Source: Morella rubra (Eukaryota; Streptophyta; Magnoliopsida; Fagales; Myricaceae). Taken from it: a DNA stretch of 64,000 nt. The notes under the pieces were generated by a model, which worked only from the letters and a program-made list of their open reading frames with translations, was not told the origin of the DNA and made no database searches. Location: contig CM025854.1 in NCBI GenBank assembly GCA_003952965.2, positions 8,208,107 through 8,272,106 on the forward strand, given 5' to 3'. A program made the position numbers and the translations under genes. How positions within the stretch are numbered: the first letter of the stretch is position 1; every line of letters begins with the position of its first letter. Below, piece by piece: positions 24,060 through 35,104 of the stretch.

Positions 24060-26157
24060 AACTTAATTGGATCCTTCAACCAATTTTGAGAGCACACAAT
24101 AGGAGGAGACAAAGAACTGCGAAAGGATCAAGCACACGAACCCCCGTGCTAAATGCTGACTCACTAGCAACTGTAGAAACAGGCATAGCCAGCACATCCC
24201 TCGCCACCCTTGCAAGTATTGGATATTTGGATTTATTGTTCCCCCACCAAGTCAAAATATCAAAAGACGGGGTATTACGTGACTCACACCTATCTGTTAG
24301 ATATGCTTCAATTTCAGACTTGACATGGTCAACTTCATTATCTTGCTCATACATCTCAAAATAAGGGACGTCTACTATCACTAGAGCCAGAGGCATCATC
24401 CATAGTAAAATCAATACTAGCAGATAGGTGACTCAAAACCCTATGTACAAATAATTAAAAGGAATAAATTAAAAGTTACAAATTATTTACAAGTCAAATA
24501 AAATTCAAATAATTAAAAGAAATACATTAGAAACTACAAATGATATACCTGTGAACGTGTCGTGCTTGAATCTCCATAGATATGTTATATTCATCAAACA
24601 AAGCCTCCAACAAACACTTTGTAGATGATATCAAAGTATTTGCCAAATTCGATGTATATATTTTCTTCAACCAATACTCTACCACATCTAATTTGCCTCT
24701 AAGATCAAGCACACTTACAACGAATATCATCATGTTCAATTTCTCCACATTGCCCCAATACTTATCATACTTGGTCTTCATCTCTATTGCCATGTTGCGA
24801 ACTACTGCGTTGTCATTCTTAGACATTCTAATCAAATGTGACTGAATTTGACAAAGCTCAGGGAAGAATATGTTTGATGTCACATACAATGACCCAGAAA
24901 GTTTGACAGTAGCATCAAAGAAGACCTTCAAAAACATAACAAAGATTCTTATCTTCTCCCAATCCTCCCTCGTGGGAGGTCCAAGTCCATCTCCCGCACA
25001 CATTGCACGAACAAAGGAAGAATCATCAGTCTCTAATCTTAGAAAAGCTGCTTGAAACTTTTCTGCACTCTCTAACATGAGATATGTTGAATTCCATCTA
25101 GTTTGCACATCAAGAGAAACCAATTTCTTTGTACCAATCTTCATATAATCAGCACAAAGCTTAAATTTCTCCAACCTTGATGGAGAGGATCTCACATACC
25201 TCACTGCGTTCCGGACTTTCACAATAGACTCATCACAATCCTTTAACCCTCACAAACAACAAGGTTAAGAATGTGCGCACAACATCTCATATGAAGATAC
25301 ATGCCCTCTAATAAATTATCCTTCAAAAACCTTCTCAGAAAACGAATAGCACCATCATTAGAAGAAACATTGTCAACTGTAACAAAAAAGATTCGATCAA
25401 TACCCCAATCTAGTAAGCAAGCCTCCACATACTTCCCAATTGTTTCCCCCTTATGATTAGGAACTTGACAAAAGTTTATAATCCTTTTGCGCAACTTCCA
25501 ATCATTATCAACAAAGTGCGCTGTGAGAGTTATATAATTTAAGTTCTGCACTGAGGTCCATGTGTCGGTAGTCAAACTAACTCTACATGCACATGAATTA
25601 AAAAGTCTTTTCAACTTCTCCTTCTCATCTTCATAAATCTTTAGAACATCTCTTTGCACGGTTTGGTAAGAAGGCATTTGGAAACTAGGTACAAGTGACT
25701 TAATAAAGGCCTTAAAACCTTGACCATCCACTACCCTAAATGGCATCTCATCAATTATACACATCTCTGCAAGCTTTTGCCTTGAAACCACTGCATTATA
25801 CTTATGGACTATCAAACTAGGCCCAACATTTTCACTCTCTCCTTCAGTGGCTGCATTACCAGTCAACTGTGTTTCATATTTATCCATTGGACCTTTTATC
25901 CTATTCATAGGATTTTTCTCACACTTCAATACATGATTCTTAAGGGTCGAGGTACCAATTCTATTACTGTCACAAAGATACTCTTTCTTACAGTAATTAC
26001 AATAACACATGGGGTAATTGGGATCACAATCTGTCTTCTTTGTCATGTGATCCCATACCATAGATGCTTTACGTTTGGGAGGCCGACTTTGGTTGGAACG
26101 AGTAGGAGTAGGACTAAGGACATCTTGGCCAGACTCTAAATCAATTACAAGAGACAT
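24060..26157 (-). pseudogene. hAT-2 transposase (Ac/RICESLEEPER type), lightly broken
   Basis: ATG at 26157. A BED zinc finger occupies residues about 33-80 (VWDHMTKKTD, CYCNYCKKEYLC, TLKNHVLKC). The RNase H-like core has TTDTWTSVQNLNY with the first catalytic Asp, FFVTVDNVSSNDGA with the second, CCAHILNLVV, and LDVQTRWNSTYLML. The C-terminal dimerisation domain has FDILTWWGNNKSKYPIL and MPVSTVASESAFSTG. A GT donor near 24552 and an AG acceptor near 24441 fit an intron. One-base frameshifts lie near 25245, 24377 and 24121. All domains are present, so the copy is young in structure but cannot make a full protein unless the shifts are sequencing errors. Confidence 0.85.
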
Positions 26158-26639
26158 GGTATTAGACGGTGCTCCCTGACCCTTACAATTAGTTCATATT
26201 GATTATCTATCCAGCAAAGGTGAACAAACAATCACAAGATAGTCAATATTATTCAAAACTCACAAATTAAATTACAATTATGCCAAATCACAATTTCCCA
26301 AGCACAATCAATAGGCTGCCAAATCACATATATTTATGCCAAATCAATAGGAACAAACATAACGCTACACCATTAGTTATCATAAACATTACACAACAAC
26401 ATGAATAAACCAGTAGTTATTATAAACAAGATAATAAATCAACATATTAGTGAAACAAGAATGAATAAACAACCCCTAATTGCACAACAACAGCTACAAT
26501 ATACTATAAACATTCAAAACTTCCCCAAGAATTTCACAATCATATACTACAAACATACTATAAAGTTACATTATTTATGTGGCCTGCTCCAATCTATCTC
26601 TTAGATATGAGGCAAAATGAATCTTCTAAACTATCTGTG

Positions 26640-26670
26640 TGTGTGTGACATATATATATATATATATGTG
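26640..26670 (+). repeat. (TG)n(TA)n microsatellite
   Basis: A short GTGTGTGTG run is followed by about ten TA units inside the hAT-2 5' noncoding part. Confidence 0.8.
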
Positions 26671-27682
26671 AGAAGTTAGAGGATTCCCAAAAACTCAAGC
26701 AGAAAAAAGAAGGTGTGAAATCAAGAGGCAGTCCTGTGCATAATCCAAACATAGGACTAGTGTTTCTCTCGTGGTTGAAGAACAAGACGCACAATATCAT
26801 CCAAAGAAGATTTTATTTTGACCGCTTAACTACATATATAATGTGAGGTTGATCTCGAGGGTCCATGCCTTGCTGTTTGGGATATACCTATATGCTATTA
26901 TATATAAGAAAATGCCGAATTTATTCCTAAAACTTGTTTAACTTCACAAAACCTTACATCTCAGAAGATTCAAGATAACAGATGTTCCGAGCAGCATATC
27001 AAAATGAGCACCCGATATTGCCATGAAAAGTTTGTTTTTTTTCTTTTCAAGCATAATTGTCTCTTTTGTTTTCTTCCCCCTATATTTTTTGCTCTACCAT
27101 TTCTCATTTAACATGAGGAACTAATCTTCTATCAGGAGTGGAAAAAGCCACCAATCTATCTCTTAGATATGAGGCAATGGCACATCAATGAGAGAGAGAT
27201 CAAAAGAACTAAGAACTAAGAAGTTACCAGAGAGATGAGAGAGAGAGAGACACACACACAAGGCAAAGGAGAGAGAGACACCGTCTGTAGCTTCAGGTGA
27301 GATGGTGGTGGCATGGCTGGGGGGGTGAACTGCAAAGGAGAGGGTTGGGAGAAGAGAACTGAGGTGAGGAGGAGGCCGGAGGGGAGGGAGGTTGTTGTCG
27401 TCGAAAGAAGAGAGGGAGGGGGGCTGTGCGTGAGGGAGGGGGCTGTGCCGTTATTGTTAGGGTTTTTTTTTTGTTGAAAGGTGAGTGGATTTAGTCAGGT
27501 GCAAATTTTAGTTTAGTTTATTTTTTTTTAAATGTAGTATATTCCGGTTCGGTACCAATTTTTCTACGTGTGAAATTGAGACCGGCCCGGAGTTTACTGG
27601 TTTCATCGGACTGGCCATTCTGGTAAACTATTTCCCACCGGTTTGGCAAGAACTGGTCCAGCCGGTTTCTTGGACACCCTTA

Positions 27683-28381
27683 TCTACATCTATAATTGGT
27701 ATCTCACCAATATTAGGTGTGGTCATAGAGGCGGGGGTAAGTAAACTAGAGGTTGTTGATTATGAAGATGCAATTGGAATTTGATGATCCATCTGAAAGA
27801 AAGACACCTATTTTTAGTCAATTGACAATCTGATGTTTGACATACATGCTTTCAACAGAATACAGACAAATAGGATTGAAAACTACTAATCTCAATCGTA
27901 GAAGTCTCAAATGCTATCCAAGAATAAGCAAAATCCTTTATTGAAATGATATAGACTTTAAAAATTTGATCCTTTTTACCCTAGGATTTTATGCACTGCA
28001 AAACAGCATAACGAGAAAATTTAATCAGTTGTTATCTACAAGCAGCACAAATGGCATGCTAGTGACCTTCAATAACATTTAATCACTGGATTTGTTAAGA
28101 GGATTAAAATAAAAAGACACAAAATCTGAACTATGCACAAAGAACAAAGCTAAATATTTCAATTGCTGAAATTAAGTTGCTTCATAGGTAAAACTAATGT
28201 TAGGAGCAATGTTTTCCTTCGAATTTGAATAGACCAAGTATGTGCTACAAAATCCATAAATAAGAAACTGAACCAGCCATTAAACATGCATAACATCATT
28301 AAAAACAGCTTCTAGGCAGCCAATCGTTCAAAAGCCTTCACTAAATTGAAATTACCCTTGATTCAACGACATATTCACAAT

Positions 28382-28425
<44 letters not shown>

Positions 28426-28976
28426 CGAATAGACCAAGAGATAGAGAGTGACAGAGAGATAGAGAGATCAATAAAGAGATAAAGAGAGATAGAGACATAG
28501 AGAGAGAGAGAGCGACAGAGAGATAGAGAGAGAAATACAATGAGCAGCAGTGGAGGTTGACTGTTGACGTGCAGTGCCGGAGAAGACAGAGCTCAGAGAG
28601 TGAGAGAGACAGTGAGTAAGAGAAGAGAGAGAGACAGAGCTAAGTGTCACTATCACGAAGGAGAGGGGGGACTCCGGGGAGGGAGACTTAGGGTTTTTTC
28701 AAAAAATTGTGGATCAAAACGGCACGGTATATATACATTTTAAAAAAACAACTAAATGACGTCGTTCTGTGTAAATAGAACCGCATCATTTTAATATTAA
28801 GTTAAAGAAAAAAAAAATGGAACTGGTTTTCCGTTGAACTGACGGAAACTTCCGCTTCCTGTTCTGCCTTCGGGAGAACTCCAAAAGCACCTCCAGCTCC
28901 GATTCCTGGAAGCTATACCTCAACTTCTTGGAATCGGTGATGGAACTGGAGCCAAATCTCCGCTGGTAGCCGGACT
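27683..28976 (-). mobile_element. hAT-1, 5' segment with first coding exon
   Basis: On the minus strand a pyrimidine tract and AG acceptor (TCTTTCTTTCAG) precede ATG at 27792, and the exon reads MDHQIPIASS, then (after one stop) TPNIGEIPIIDV up to the hAT-2 insertion. Beyond it lie 5' UTR-like DNA, a (GA)n tract, AAACGGCACGG/GACGTCGTT motifs common near hAT ends, and a hairpin CCGATTCCTGGAAG...CTTCTTGGAATCGG (28897-28936). The element end lies near 28976, just before a solo LTR. Confidence 0.55.
28386..28421 (+). repeat. (GA)n microsatellite
   Basis: About 17 uninterrupted GA units, with more broken GA-rich DNA to 28640. The long minus-strand Ser/Leu ORFs here are translations of this repeat. 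Confidence 0.9.
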
Positions 28977-28981
28977 AGACT

Positions 28982-30088
28982 TACACCCATAGGTAGAGAG
29001 ATAACCTCGATATTTTTAAGTGGTTTAGCCAAGACTTGCCTATGTCCACCCCAAGGCTATTGCCTTCCTTGGGCTTTCTCCACTATAATCCAATAGTATA
29101 ACCTTAGCTTTTGGGTGCTAAGTAACTGTTACAAAGGTTTTGCCGAGGTCACGCTTTAACTTTTACAACAAATCTCACACTCACGTTGAGATTCTTCTAT
29201 CGTCACGGATAGGCCTAAATATTTTCCACACTTTAATGTTTTTCAAAGGATTGATGAAAGAGGTAATAAAGAATAGCTCTTAAAGCTTGATGTGCAAATA
29301 CAAGGCACAATAATGAGCAAGAAGACAAAGATCAGAGAATGAAAGCTAGAGTAATGAAGGTGGCAGCTGTAGCTTTTTTGGATTGTGAAAACTTTCTTCT
29401 TCAAGCTCTTTCTCTCTCTTTGGAGGCTGGTCATGAATGATGATGCAAATGGTCCTTTTCTCTCTCCATCTTGTTTTATTTATAAGCCTTTAGTAGTGGT
29501 CCCCAAGGGATTTATTGTACCATTGGAGAGGTGCCCTAGGTGCAATGATGTCATAAATGAGAGCTGATGTCGTTTTGACTATATCTGTAATTCCGCAACA
29601 TATGTCAACAGATTGATTCCATGTGTCGACACCGTCTTCAAGTCTAGAAAAAGGCTCTCGTGTGTCAGTGTCATGTGTCGACACTGTCTTCTTATGTATC
29701 GACACCTTCAAAATAGCTCTCGTGTTGTAGTACCATGCATCGACACCATGAAAGTGGCTCTTGGGTGTCAATTCAATGTGTCGACACCATATTGACTATG
29801 TGTCGACACATCTTTGCTGGAGGAGTTTTTAAATACTTTGATAAATTAATTTGCATTCCATTTTTTCTTGAAACTCCTACAATAGATAATGTGAGCATTT
29901 AAATGTAAGCATTGGTGTTTAATTCAAATTTAGGGCTGCACCAAAGCGAAAGAGTCTTAATCCTTTTGAAATGAATTTATGAGAATGTGGATTGACAATC
30001 GTGTGTTCTAAAGTACTCCAAAGCATATAACGCATTTGTTATCATTGATATCGAATTAGATTGCTCAAGCAGTAACCTTGGGCTAACA
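28982..30088 (-). repeat. Solo LTR related to copia-C
   Basis: On the minus strand the LTR starts TGTTAGCCCAAGGTTACTGC, matching the copia-C LTR start TGTTAACCCAAGG. It is flanked by a perfect 5-bp duplication AGACT (28977-28981 and 30089-30093). It is 1107 bp. The plus-strand 5' end is TA rather than TG, one mutation. It carries six or more TGTGTCGACACA-type palindromes at about 29605-29815, the hallmark of the copia-C LTR. There is no internal region. Confidence 0.85.
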
Positions 30089-30093
30089 AGACT

Positions 30094-30288
30094 CATTTTC
30101 AGTGACAAAATCGTTTGTCACAAATTAAGTTATCAACCATTTGGACACTGGTTGGTTAATGAAAGCATTTTGGTGTCAAAAACATAGATCATCACCAAAA
30201 ATTGATGTAGCATGTTCTTCACAAGAAAATGACAGCCGTTCGAACGTTCTGGAATATGCCTCCAAACATGTAGACCAAACACAACGTT
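30094..30288. repeat. CACTA-like subterminal sequence
   Basis: Phrases such as CAGTGACAAAATCGTTTGTCAC and TTTGGTGTCAAAAACA resemble the subterminal repeats of the CACTA ends at 8581 and 62462. No clear terminus is visible. Confidence 0.3.
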
Positions 30289-31515
30289 TGTAAATCCAAG
30301 GATTAAGGCAACCCAAGAGGGGGTGAATTTGGGTTTCCAAACTTTTTCGCTTTTAACCCCAAAAGTCGTGTTTGCAAAGTAAAGACTAATTTAGCACAAG
30401 TATATTAAAGCAACAGTAAATAAGTGCTAAATGTAAAGAGTAGGGATAGAGAAGCAAACACGTGATTTTTAGGTGGTTCGGCAAACCCCTACATCCACCC
30501 TCAAGCTCCTTTACCGAGCCTTGAGTTTTCCCACTATCTTCAAATAGTGTACACTCTAGCTTTCGGGTGCTAGAGAACCTTACAAGTATTTTCCGGGCTC
30601 AACACTCAAACCAACCAAGCTTGAGATATACCCCTCTCTAAGCTTCTTCTTTAGTGAACAACCTCACTAAAGGAATCACCTCTTTTGGATAGGAAGATTG
30701 AAGAATAAACTCTCTCAAAGAGTAGATATGAAATTGAAAAGCTCTATCTCTTGATTCACACAAATGAAAGTGTGTTTGTGTGAATGATATGAGAAATATA
30801 GAATATGAAGGTTTGGAATATTTCTCAAGTGATCTAAATGATATGTGGTCGTTGTGTATTTTTGGACGTTATGAAGGTGTATTTATAGGCCACATATGAA
30901 AACTAGCCGTTTATAGCCGTTGGGAGTCGTCTGTTAAAACGAGCCGGTCGACCGCTACATGAACCGGTCGACTGCTTCAAGTTACCGTTACCCAATGGTC
31001 ATAATGTCAGAAGCTCAACGGATCTATTTCAAAAAACCGGTCGACCGCTATACCAAGCGGTCGAAGACCGGTCGACCGCTTCACCAGCCGGTCGACCTCC
31101 TCAACTTAAGCACATGATCCAGTTCAATTAAAACCACGTTTTTGACCTCTTTGAAACACCCAATTTTAAAGACTTACTTCCCATAAGTATAAGAAAGGTT
31201 TGGGAGTTTGATTGGGGTGTTTTGAAACCTTTAAAAACATTTTAATCTTTCAAACAAAAGGTAAAACGGTTTATGCACGTTTTGAAAGATATGCAAGTGT
31301 GATTCATAATCCTTGTCAAAAGTGAAACTAAGAGTTACAAGGTTATACCCTAAGGTCTTGAATCTTCACTTTTGAGCTCTTGCATCTTCTTGATCTTCTT
31401 TCTTCAAGTCTTTGGCTCTTTCATCAAAACGTCTTTGTCTTTGAAGATGTCCGTTTTATAAACTTGATCCATTTATTGAAATCATCAAAATCTCGATTGT
31501 GCACAAAAGCCAACA
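30289..31515 (-). repeat. Solo LTR of the copia-A family
   Basis: The plus strand begins TGTAAATCCAAGG and ends AAAGCCAACA; the flanks are a perfect 5-bp duplication ACGTT (30284-30288 and 31516-31520). It is 1227 bp. It has the best-kept palindrome array of the family: GCCGGTCGACCGCT or ACCGGTCGACYGCT at 30943, 30963, 31036, 31067 and 31087, directly upstream (on the element strand) of a TATA box CCTATAAATACA near 30880. It is younger looking than the LTRs of copia-A itself. Confidence 0.9.
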
Positions 31516-31520
31516 ACGTT

Positions 31521-32936
31521 TGCTCAGGGCTAGTTAACCCTTTGGGAGTCACCTAACTCTCTTTTGAGTTATCTCCTCAGCTCTCACTCTGATCGCTATC
31601 TCTACTCTGTCTTTCATCCCTCTCCTCTCTCTCATTCTTCTTCTTTCTTATTTTTTCTCAAACCCCCACTATCTCTTTCTACTTCTTGTTGGCGGCTCCA
31701 TGGATGGTTCTCCAATCCACCAAGCCTCGCTTTTTGATAACCACTTTTGCTGAGACTCTCCAAGAACAATGATCCCGCATTTATTCTCTTTCACTTCACC
31801 ATTTCTCACCTTTGTGCTTATTTTTTACAGTTTAATTCTTTCATTTACTAATACTTCTATTTTGTGTTCTACTAGGGTTTCGATTCGGCCAATATTTTGG
31901 GGATTTTGCTACTTTCAATTGTTCAAGATTACAACGATAGATTTTGTTACTCTCACTTGTGAGATTTTACTTTGCTGATGCTGAATTTCACGGGAGCTCA
32001 ATTCGGTCTGTCTCCAAGTTTGCTTGAATGCCCATGGTCACATATGTATGGTTTTGACTCCTTGTGCTCAAAATATTCTAGCGTCTTCACACTATTCAAC
32101 ATTCTTATAGGTGTCTCTAACGTTATAATACTTTTGTCATTTGAGAATTTTCTTAGAGACTGATTGTTGCAGTGTGGATGATTGAGGTGCAAACAGTTTT
32201 GTGAACAATAACTTTGGTTGCTACACATTTTTGTACAACTAAGAACTGCCTTGGACTTTTATATAAAAAATAACATTAACCAATTTCGTTTGGCTATTGC
32301 GATTGATTAGATGTTGATGCAGGGGGAGCTGAGTCAGACGATGCTGAGCTGTCAGATTCCACATTGATGGCGTTGAATTACCTTGAGCGGGTAGATCGGC
32401 GCAAGGATGGCAAGAAAATCGGAATCTAACCTAATTGGGGCAGTTTTCGAGCACGTGTCGGTTTTTTGGTCATAACTTTGGCTACGATATCCGATTCGCA
32501 CCCATGACCCCAATTCGGAAAGCTCTTTTCAGCGCGTACGTCATGGTCACCAGCTACACTTTGGTGCACCTCGTTTCGAGCCCTAAAAATGCTGTTTTCC
32601 CTCTCAAAAATTTATTTTTGGTTGGTTTTCTTTCCTTTTTCGTTTTGGGAATTATTTTTGAATCCGATTTGGACCAGATTTTTGCCGCCTATTTATTTTT
32701 GGTAACATCCCATTAGGGATGCAATTCTTAGCTATTTTAGCCCGGCTTGTGGGTTTTTTTGGGGACGATTGAATAATTTGAATTTTGAGAATTCTCTTTG
32801 AGATTTTTGGGAAGAATTTGGTGTCTTTCCTTGCAACATACCGACTGCCCTAGCCTACAGGATAATCGCTATCTTGTTTTGGCGTCAGATGTTAGGAAAT
32901 CAAAAATCATGTTTGATTAATGGAATGTAGGATAGA
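31521..32936. other. Unassigned AT-rich DNA
   Basis: No recognised gene. A CT-rich stretch (31550-31700) looks like a 5' UTR and is followed by short ORFs without family features. One open stretch at 32305-32429 is annotated separately. The part 32440-32700 reads like noncoding TE DNA. Confidence 0.3.
32305..32429 (+). other. Candidate orphan exon, 41 codons
   Basis: An open stretch, acidic then basic (AESDDAELSDSTLMALNYLE followed by RVDRRKDGKK), ends at TAA 32427-32429. TGATGCAG just before GGGGAGC could be a splice acceptor. The composition looks protein-like, but I do not recognise the family and no partner exon was found. Confidence 0.2.
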
Positions 32937-33769
32937 GGGTATGAAAAAAACCTTTTGAAAAGTCTAGATAGAGATGGTCCTCCTCATCTTTAGACTTTTC
33001 CTCTCCCATTTTTCTTCTGATCGTCTCGCTCCCTCATAGATCACCTATTTGGGCGACAGGAGGAGACTCCTCCCGTCCACCCACTCCTTTCCTTGCTCTC
33101 CTTTTATTGTTGCGTTTGCTATTGTGGTTCCATTCACTTCCATTGTTTTGCTTTCGTTTGCCGTTTTTGTCCTTTTTCTATTTTGGCAAGCGTATGTTTT
33201 GGGAAGAAATGAACTCTGGCCAACCCTTTCTGGCGATATCTACCAAACAAGTGTTCCAATGGCCCTAGATCTACAACGATGAGAGTGTCCAACTTCAAGG
33301 GGTTGGCATGTGTGATCTCACATCCCCTTTCAACGCTCGTGTTTTTCACACCCACATATCTCCATGGCCTTCAGATCGTTCCTCCGCCATTTTTGTTGGG
33401 AACCACCTACGTGTGGTCCCCTTCTGTGTATTCGGATGCTCCTTCGGAATAGAGGGATTGAGGTGTTCATCCATCCCTTCCTTTGGCAATTAGATGTGCC
33501 ATTCATGGCGTGGATTAGATTAAAACCGGGTCTTTGCGCCCGAGTAGGTATTATGGACCTTATGTCCCAGTTGTATGAGGCCTATACAACCATTTGGAAT
33601 GAGGCCCTTGAGGCTATTTGTTCTAAGGCCATTTTGGCCCTAAATGCTATTGTACTGAGCTTCATGCTCCTGTGTGTTGGAACTGGTCCTGGAGGCCTGT
33701 CTGTTTGCAGCCATGATGTAATCCCCCTATTGTGAAATTAATTTTACTATTGCCAAAAAAAAAAAAAGA
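32937..33769 (+). mobile_element. Poly(A)-tailed retroposon with target duplication
   Basis: About 830 bp ending in a run of 13 A (33755-33767). It is flanked by GAATGTAGGATAGA (32923-32936) and GAATGTAAGATAGA (33770-33783), a 14-bp duplication with one mismatch. A 3' A-tract plus a variable-length duplication is typical of LINE-driven insertion. I see no RT or endonuclease, so it is a 5'-truncated LINE, a SINE-like element or a processed transcript. The 123-codon ORF at 33364-33735 shows no family features. Confidence 0.6.
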
Positions 33770-33783
33770 GAATGTAAGATAGA

Positions 33784-34761
33784 TGAGATAGTTTTGAAAC
33801 AACATTATGCTGTGCTTTTTTGCTCTCAATTTTTAAATTTTCTTCACATGTTAGATAGGAATAAAAATACTTCTTTGGTCTTGATGGTGTAAGCTATTGA
33901 ACAACATACTTATTTTTTGTAAAACCTTTTATTCGGCGCGTCAATTGAGCTGAAATAAGCAGTTATAATGTAGGCATAATCAAATTGTTGATTATTTGAT
34001 TAAAATGATGATGATGATGATGATATATATATTATTTGAATAAAATTTTCCATCAGTTTAGACGGAAATTTATTTTTCGATCTATAAAATTATGATTTTA
34101 AACTCATAAAATGATCATTGACAAAAAATAATTGTGGGGACAAAATTATCATTTTGCATGTAAAAAAAATTTTTTTTCATCTAAATTAGCCGAAAATTTT
34201 ATGGGAGGGCATAAAGTGTCTAAATCAAGAGTTAGTGGATGTAATGTGACAAAAATAATAGATGTGGTGCAAAGTGTTGAGCTCTTGATAGTTGGAGGGT
34301 GTAAAGTGTATTTAAGCCTTAATATTTCACCAAAATTTATAAGTCATTATAAGATGTTTAAGAAATCATTATAGTAGCAAATAATTGACTCCAAAGCACA
34401 AACATCGACAATATCTCAGAATTCAATGCAGTTGGTATCAGGCACATGCAAAGGTTCTCAACCGTGGTTGTTTTGCCAAACAATGTGATGGCTACTTTGA
34501 TTAGTAGGTGGATTTCAACTGTTGAAAATCATGTTGGATTGGATACACATGATTCTTTTGTATCTATCTCTGATGTACGTAGCTCCCCGCATCAAATTTA
34601 AGGGACTCGATAAAACTACCAAGCATATAATGAAGGCATGTGTCCCTCTATTGCTATTAGAGGAATCACTAATAACGGTTGCTTGTACAATTATGATAGT
34701 TCTTGGTATTTTACTCCACAGATTTTAGATAGGGAAGTTGTAGAGGACTTGAAGCCATAAA
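33784..34761. other. Intergenic DNA with a GAT microsatellite
   Basis: It has a (GAT)n run at about 34007-34024 and the second copy of the dispersed repeat at 34136. At 34470-34757 some open stretches look protein-like (for example YDSSWYFTPQILDREVVEDL) but hold stops, and I cannot assign them. Confidence 0.4.
34136..34260 (+). repeat. Dispersed AT-rich repeat, copy 2
   Basis: This is the partner of 5086-5215 (see there for the shared strings), in the same orientation and about 29 kb away. Confidence 0.45.
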
Positions 34762-34838
34762 GGAAAAATGACAAATCACTCACTAGGTTTTAGTGCATTT
34801 TTTAAAAACTCATCGGGCATTTTAAAAAATAAAAAACC
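34762..34838 (+). repeat. Left terminal inverted repeat of the host element of copia-D
   Basis: About 76 bp starting GGAAAAATGACAAATCACTC are mirrored at 58998-59073 (reverse complement GGAAAATGACAAATCACTC...), with few differences over the whole length. The two arms bound the copia-D/C/E nest. Without the nest the element would be only several hundred bp, so it is probably a MITE or foldback element. ATA occurs outside both ends, but the duplication is not certain. Confidence 0.65.
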
Positions 34839-35104
34839 TCACTGAATTTGTCATTTTGGTACCAAACCTCACTAGACCCTATGCTGTTAGAACCATTTAA
34901 CGGAAATTTTTCCCGTCCAATTGCAATGTGACACTTGTCATTAAAATAAATATAAATAAAAAATATTTTTAAAAAGTAAAAACTAAAATCTAAAACAAAT
35001 AAAAACATATAATTTAATATTTTAAAGTTTGAATTTATAATTTAAAAAAAATCGTAAAATCTTAAAAAAAAAAAACTGAAAGAGTGTTAGTTCCTAATGT
35101 ATAG

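Larger units (their letters stand above)
23107..27682 (-). mobile_element. hAT-2: complete Ac-type element, 4.58 kb
   Basis: The left end reads TAGGGATGTCCAAACACCGG and the right end, reverse-complemented, TAAGGGTGTCCAAGAAACCG. The outer TAGGGATG is the end sequence of the maize Ac family, and the length (4576 bp) is close to Ac. The flanks are a perfect 8-bp duplication TCTACATC (23099-23106 and 27683-27690). CCGGT-rich strings cluster at both ends (23123-23225 and 27540-27670), as expected for subterminal transposase-binding repeats. The transposase is on the minus strand and carries frameshifts. It inserted into the N-terminal exon of hAT-1. Confidence 0.9.

Noticed and set aside
28352..28656. 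Ser/Leu-rich minus ORFs
   Set aside because: Direct translation of (GA)n microsatellite DNA.
33364..33735. 123-codon ORF in the retroposon
   Set aside because: No recognisable motif, and it starts mid-element; probably chance.
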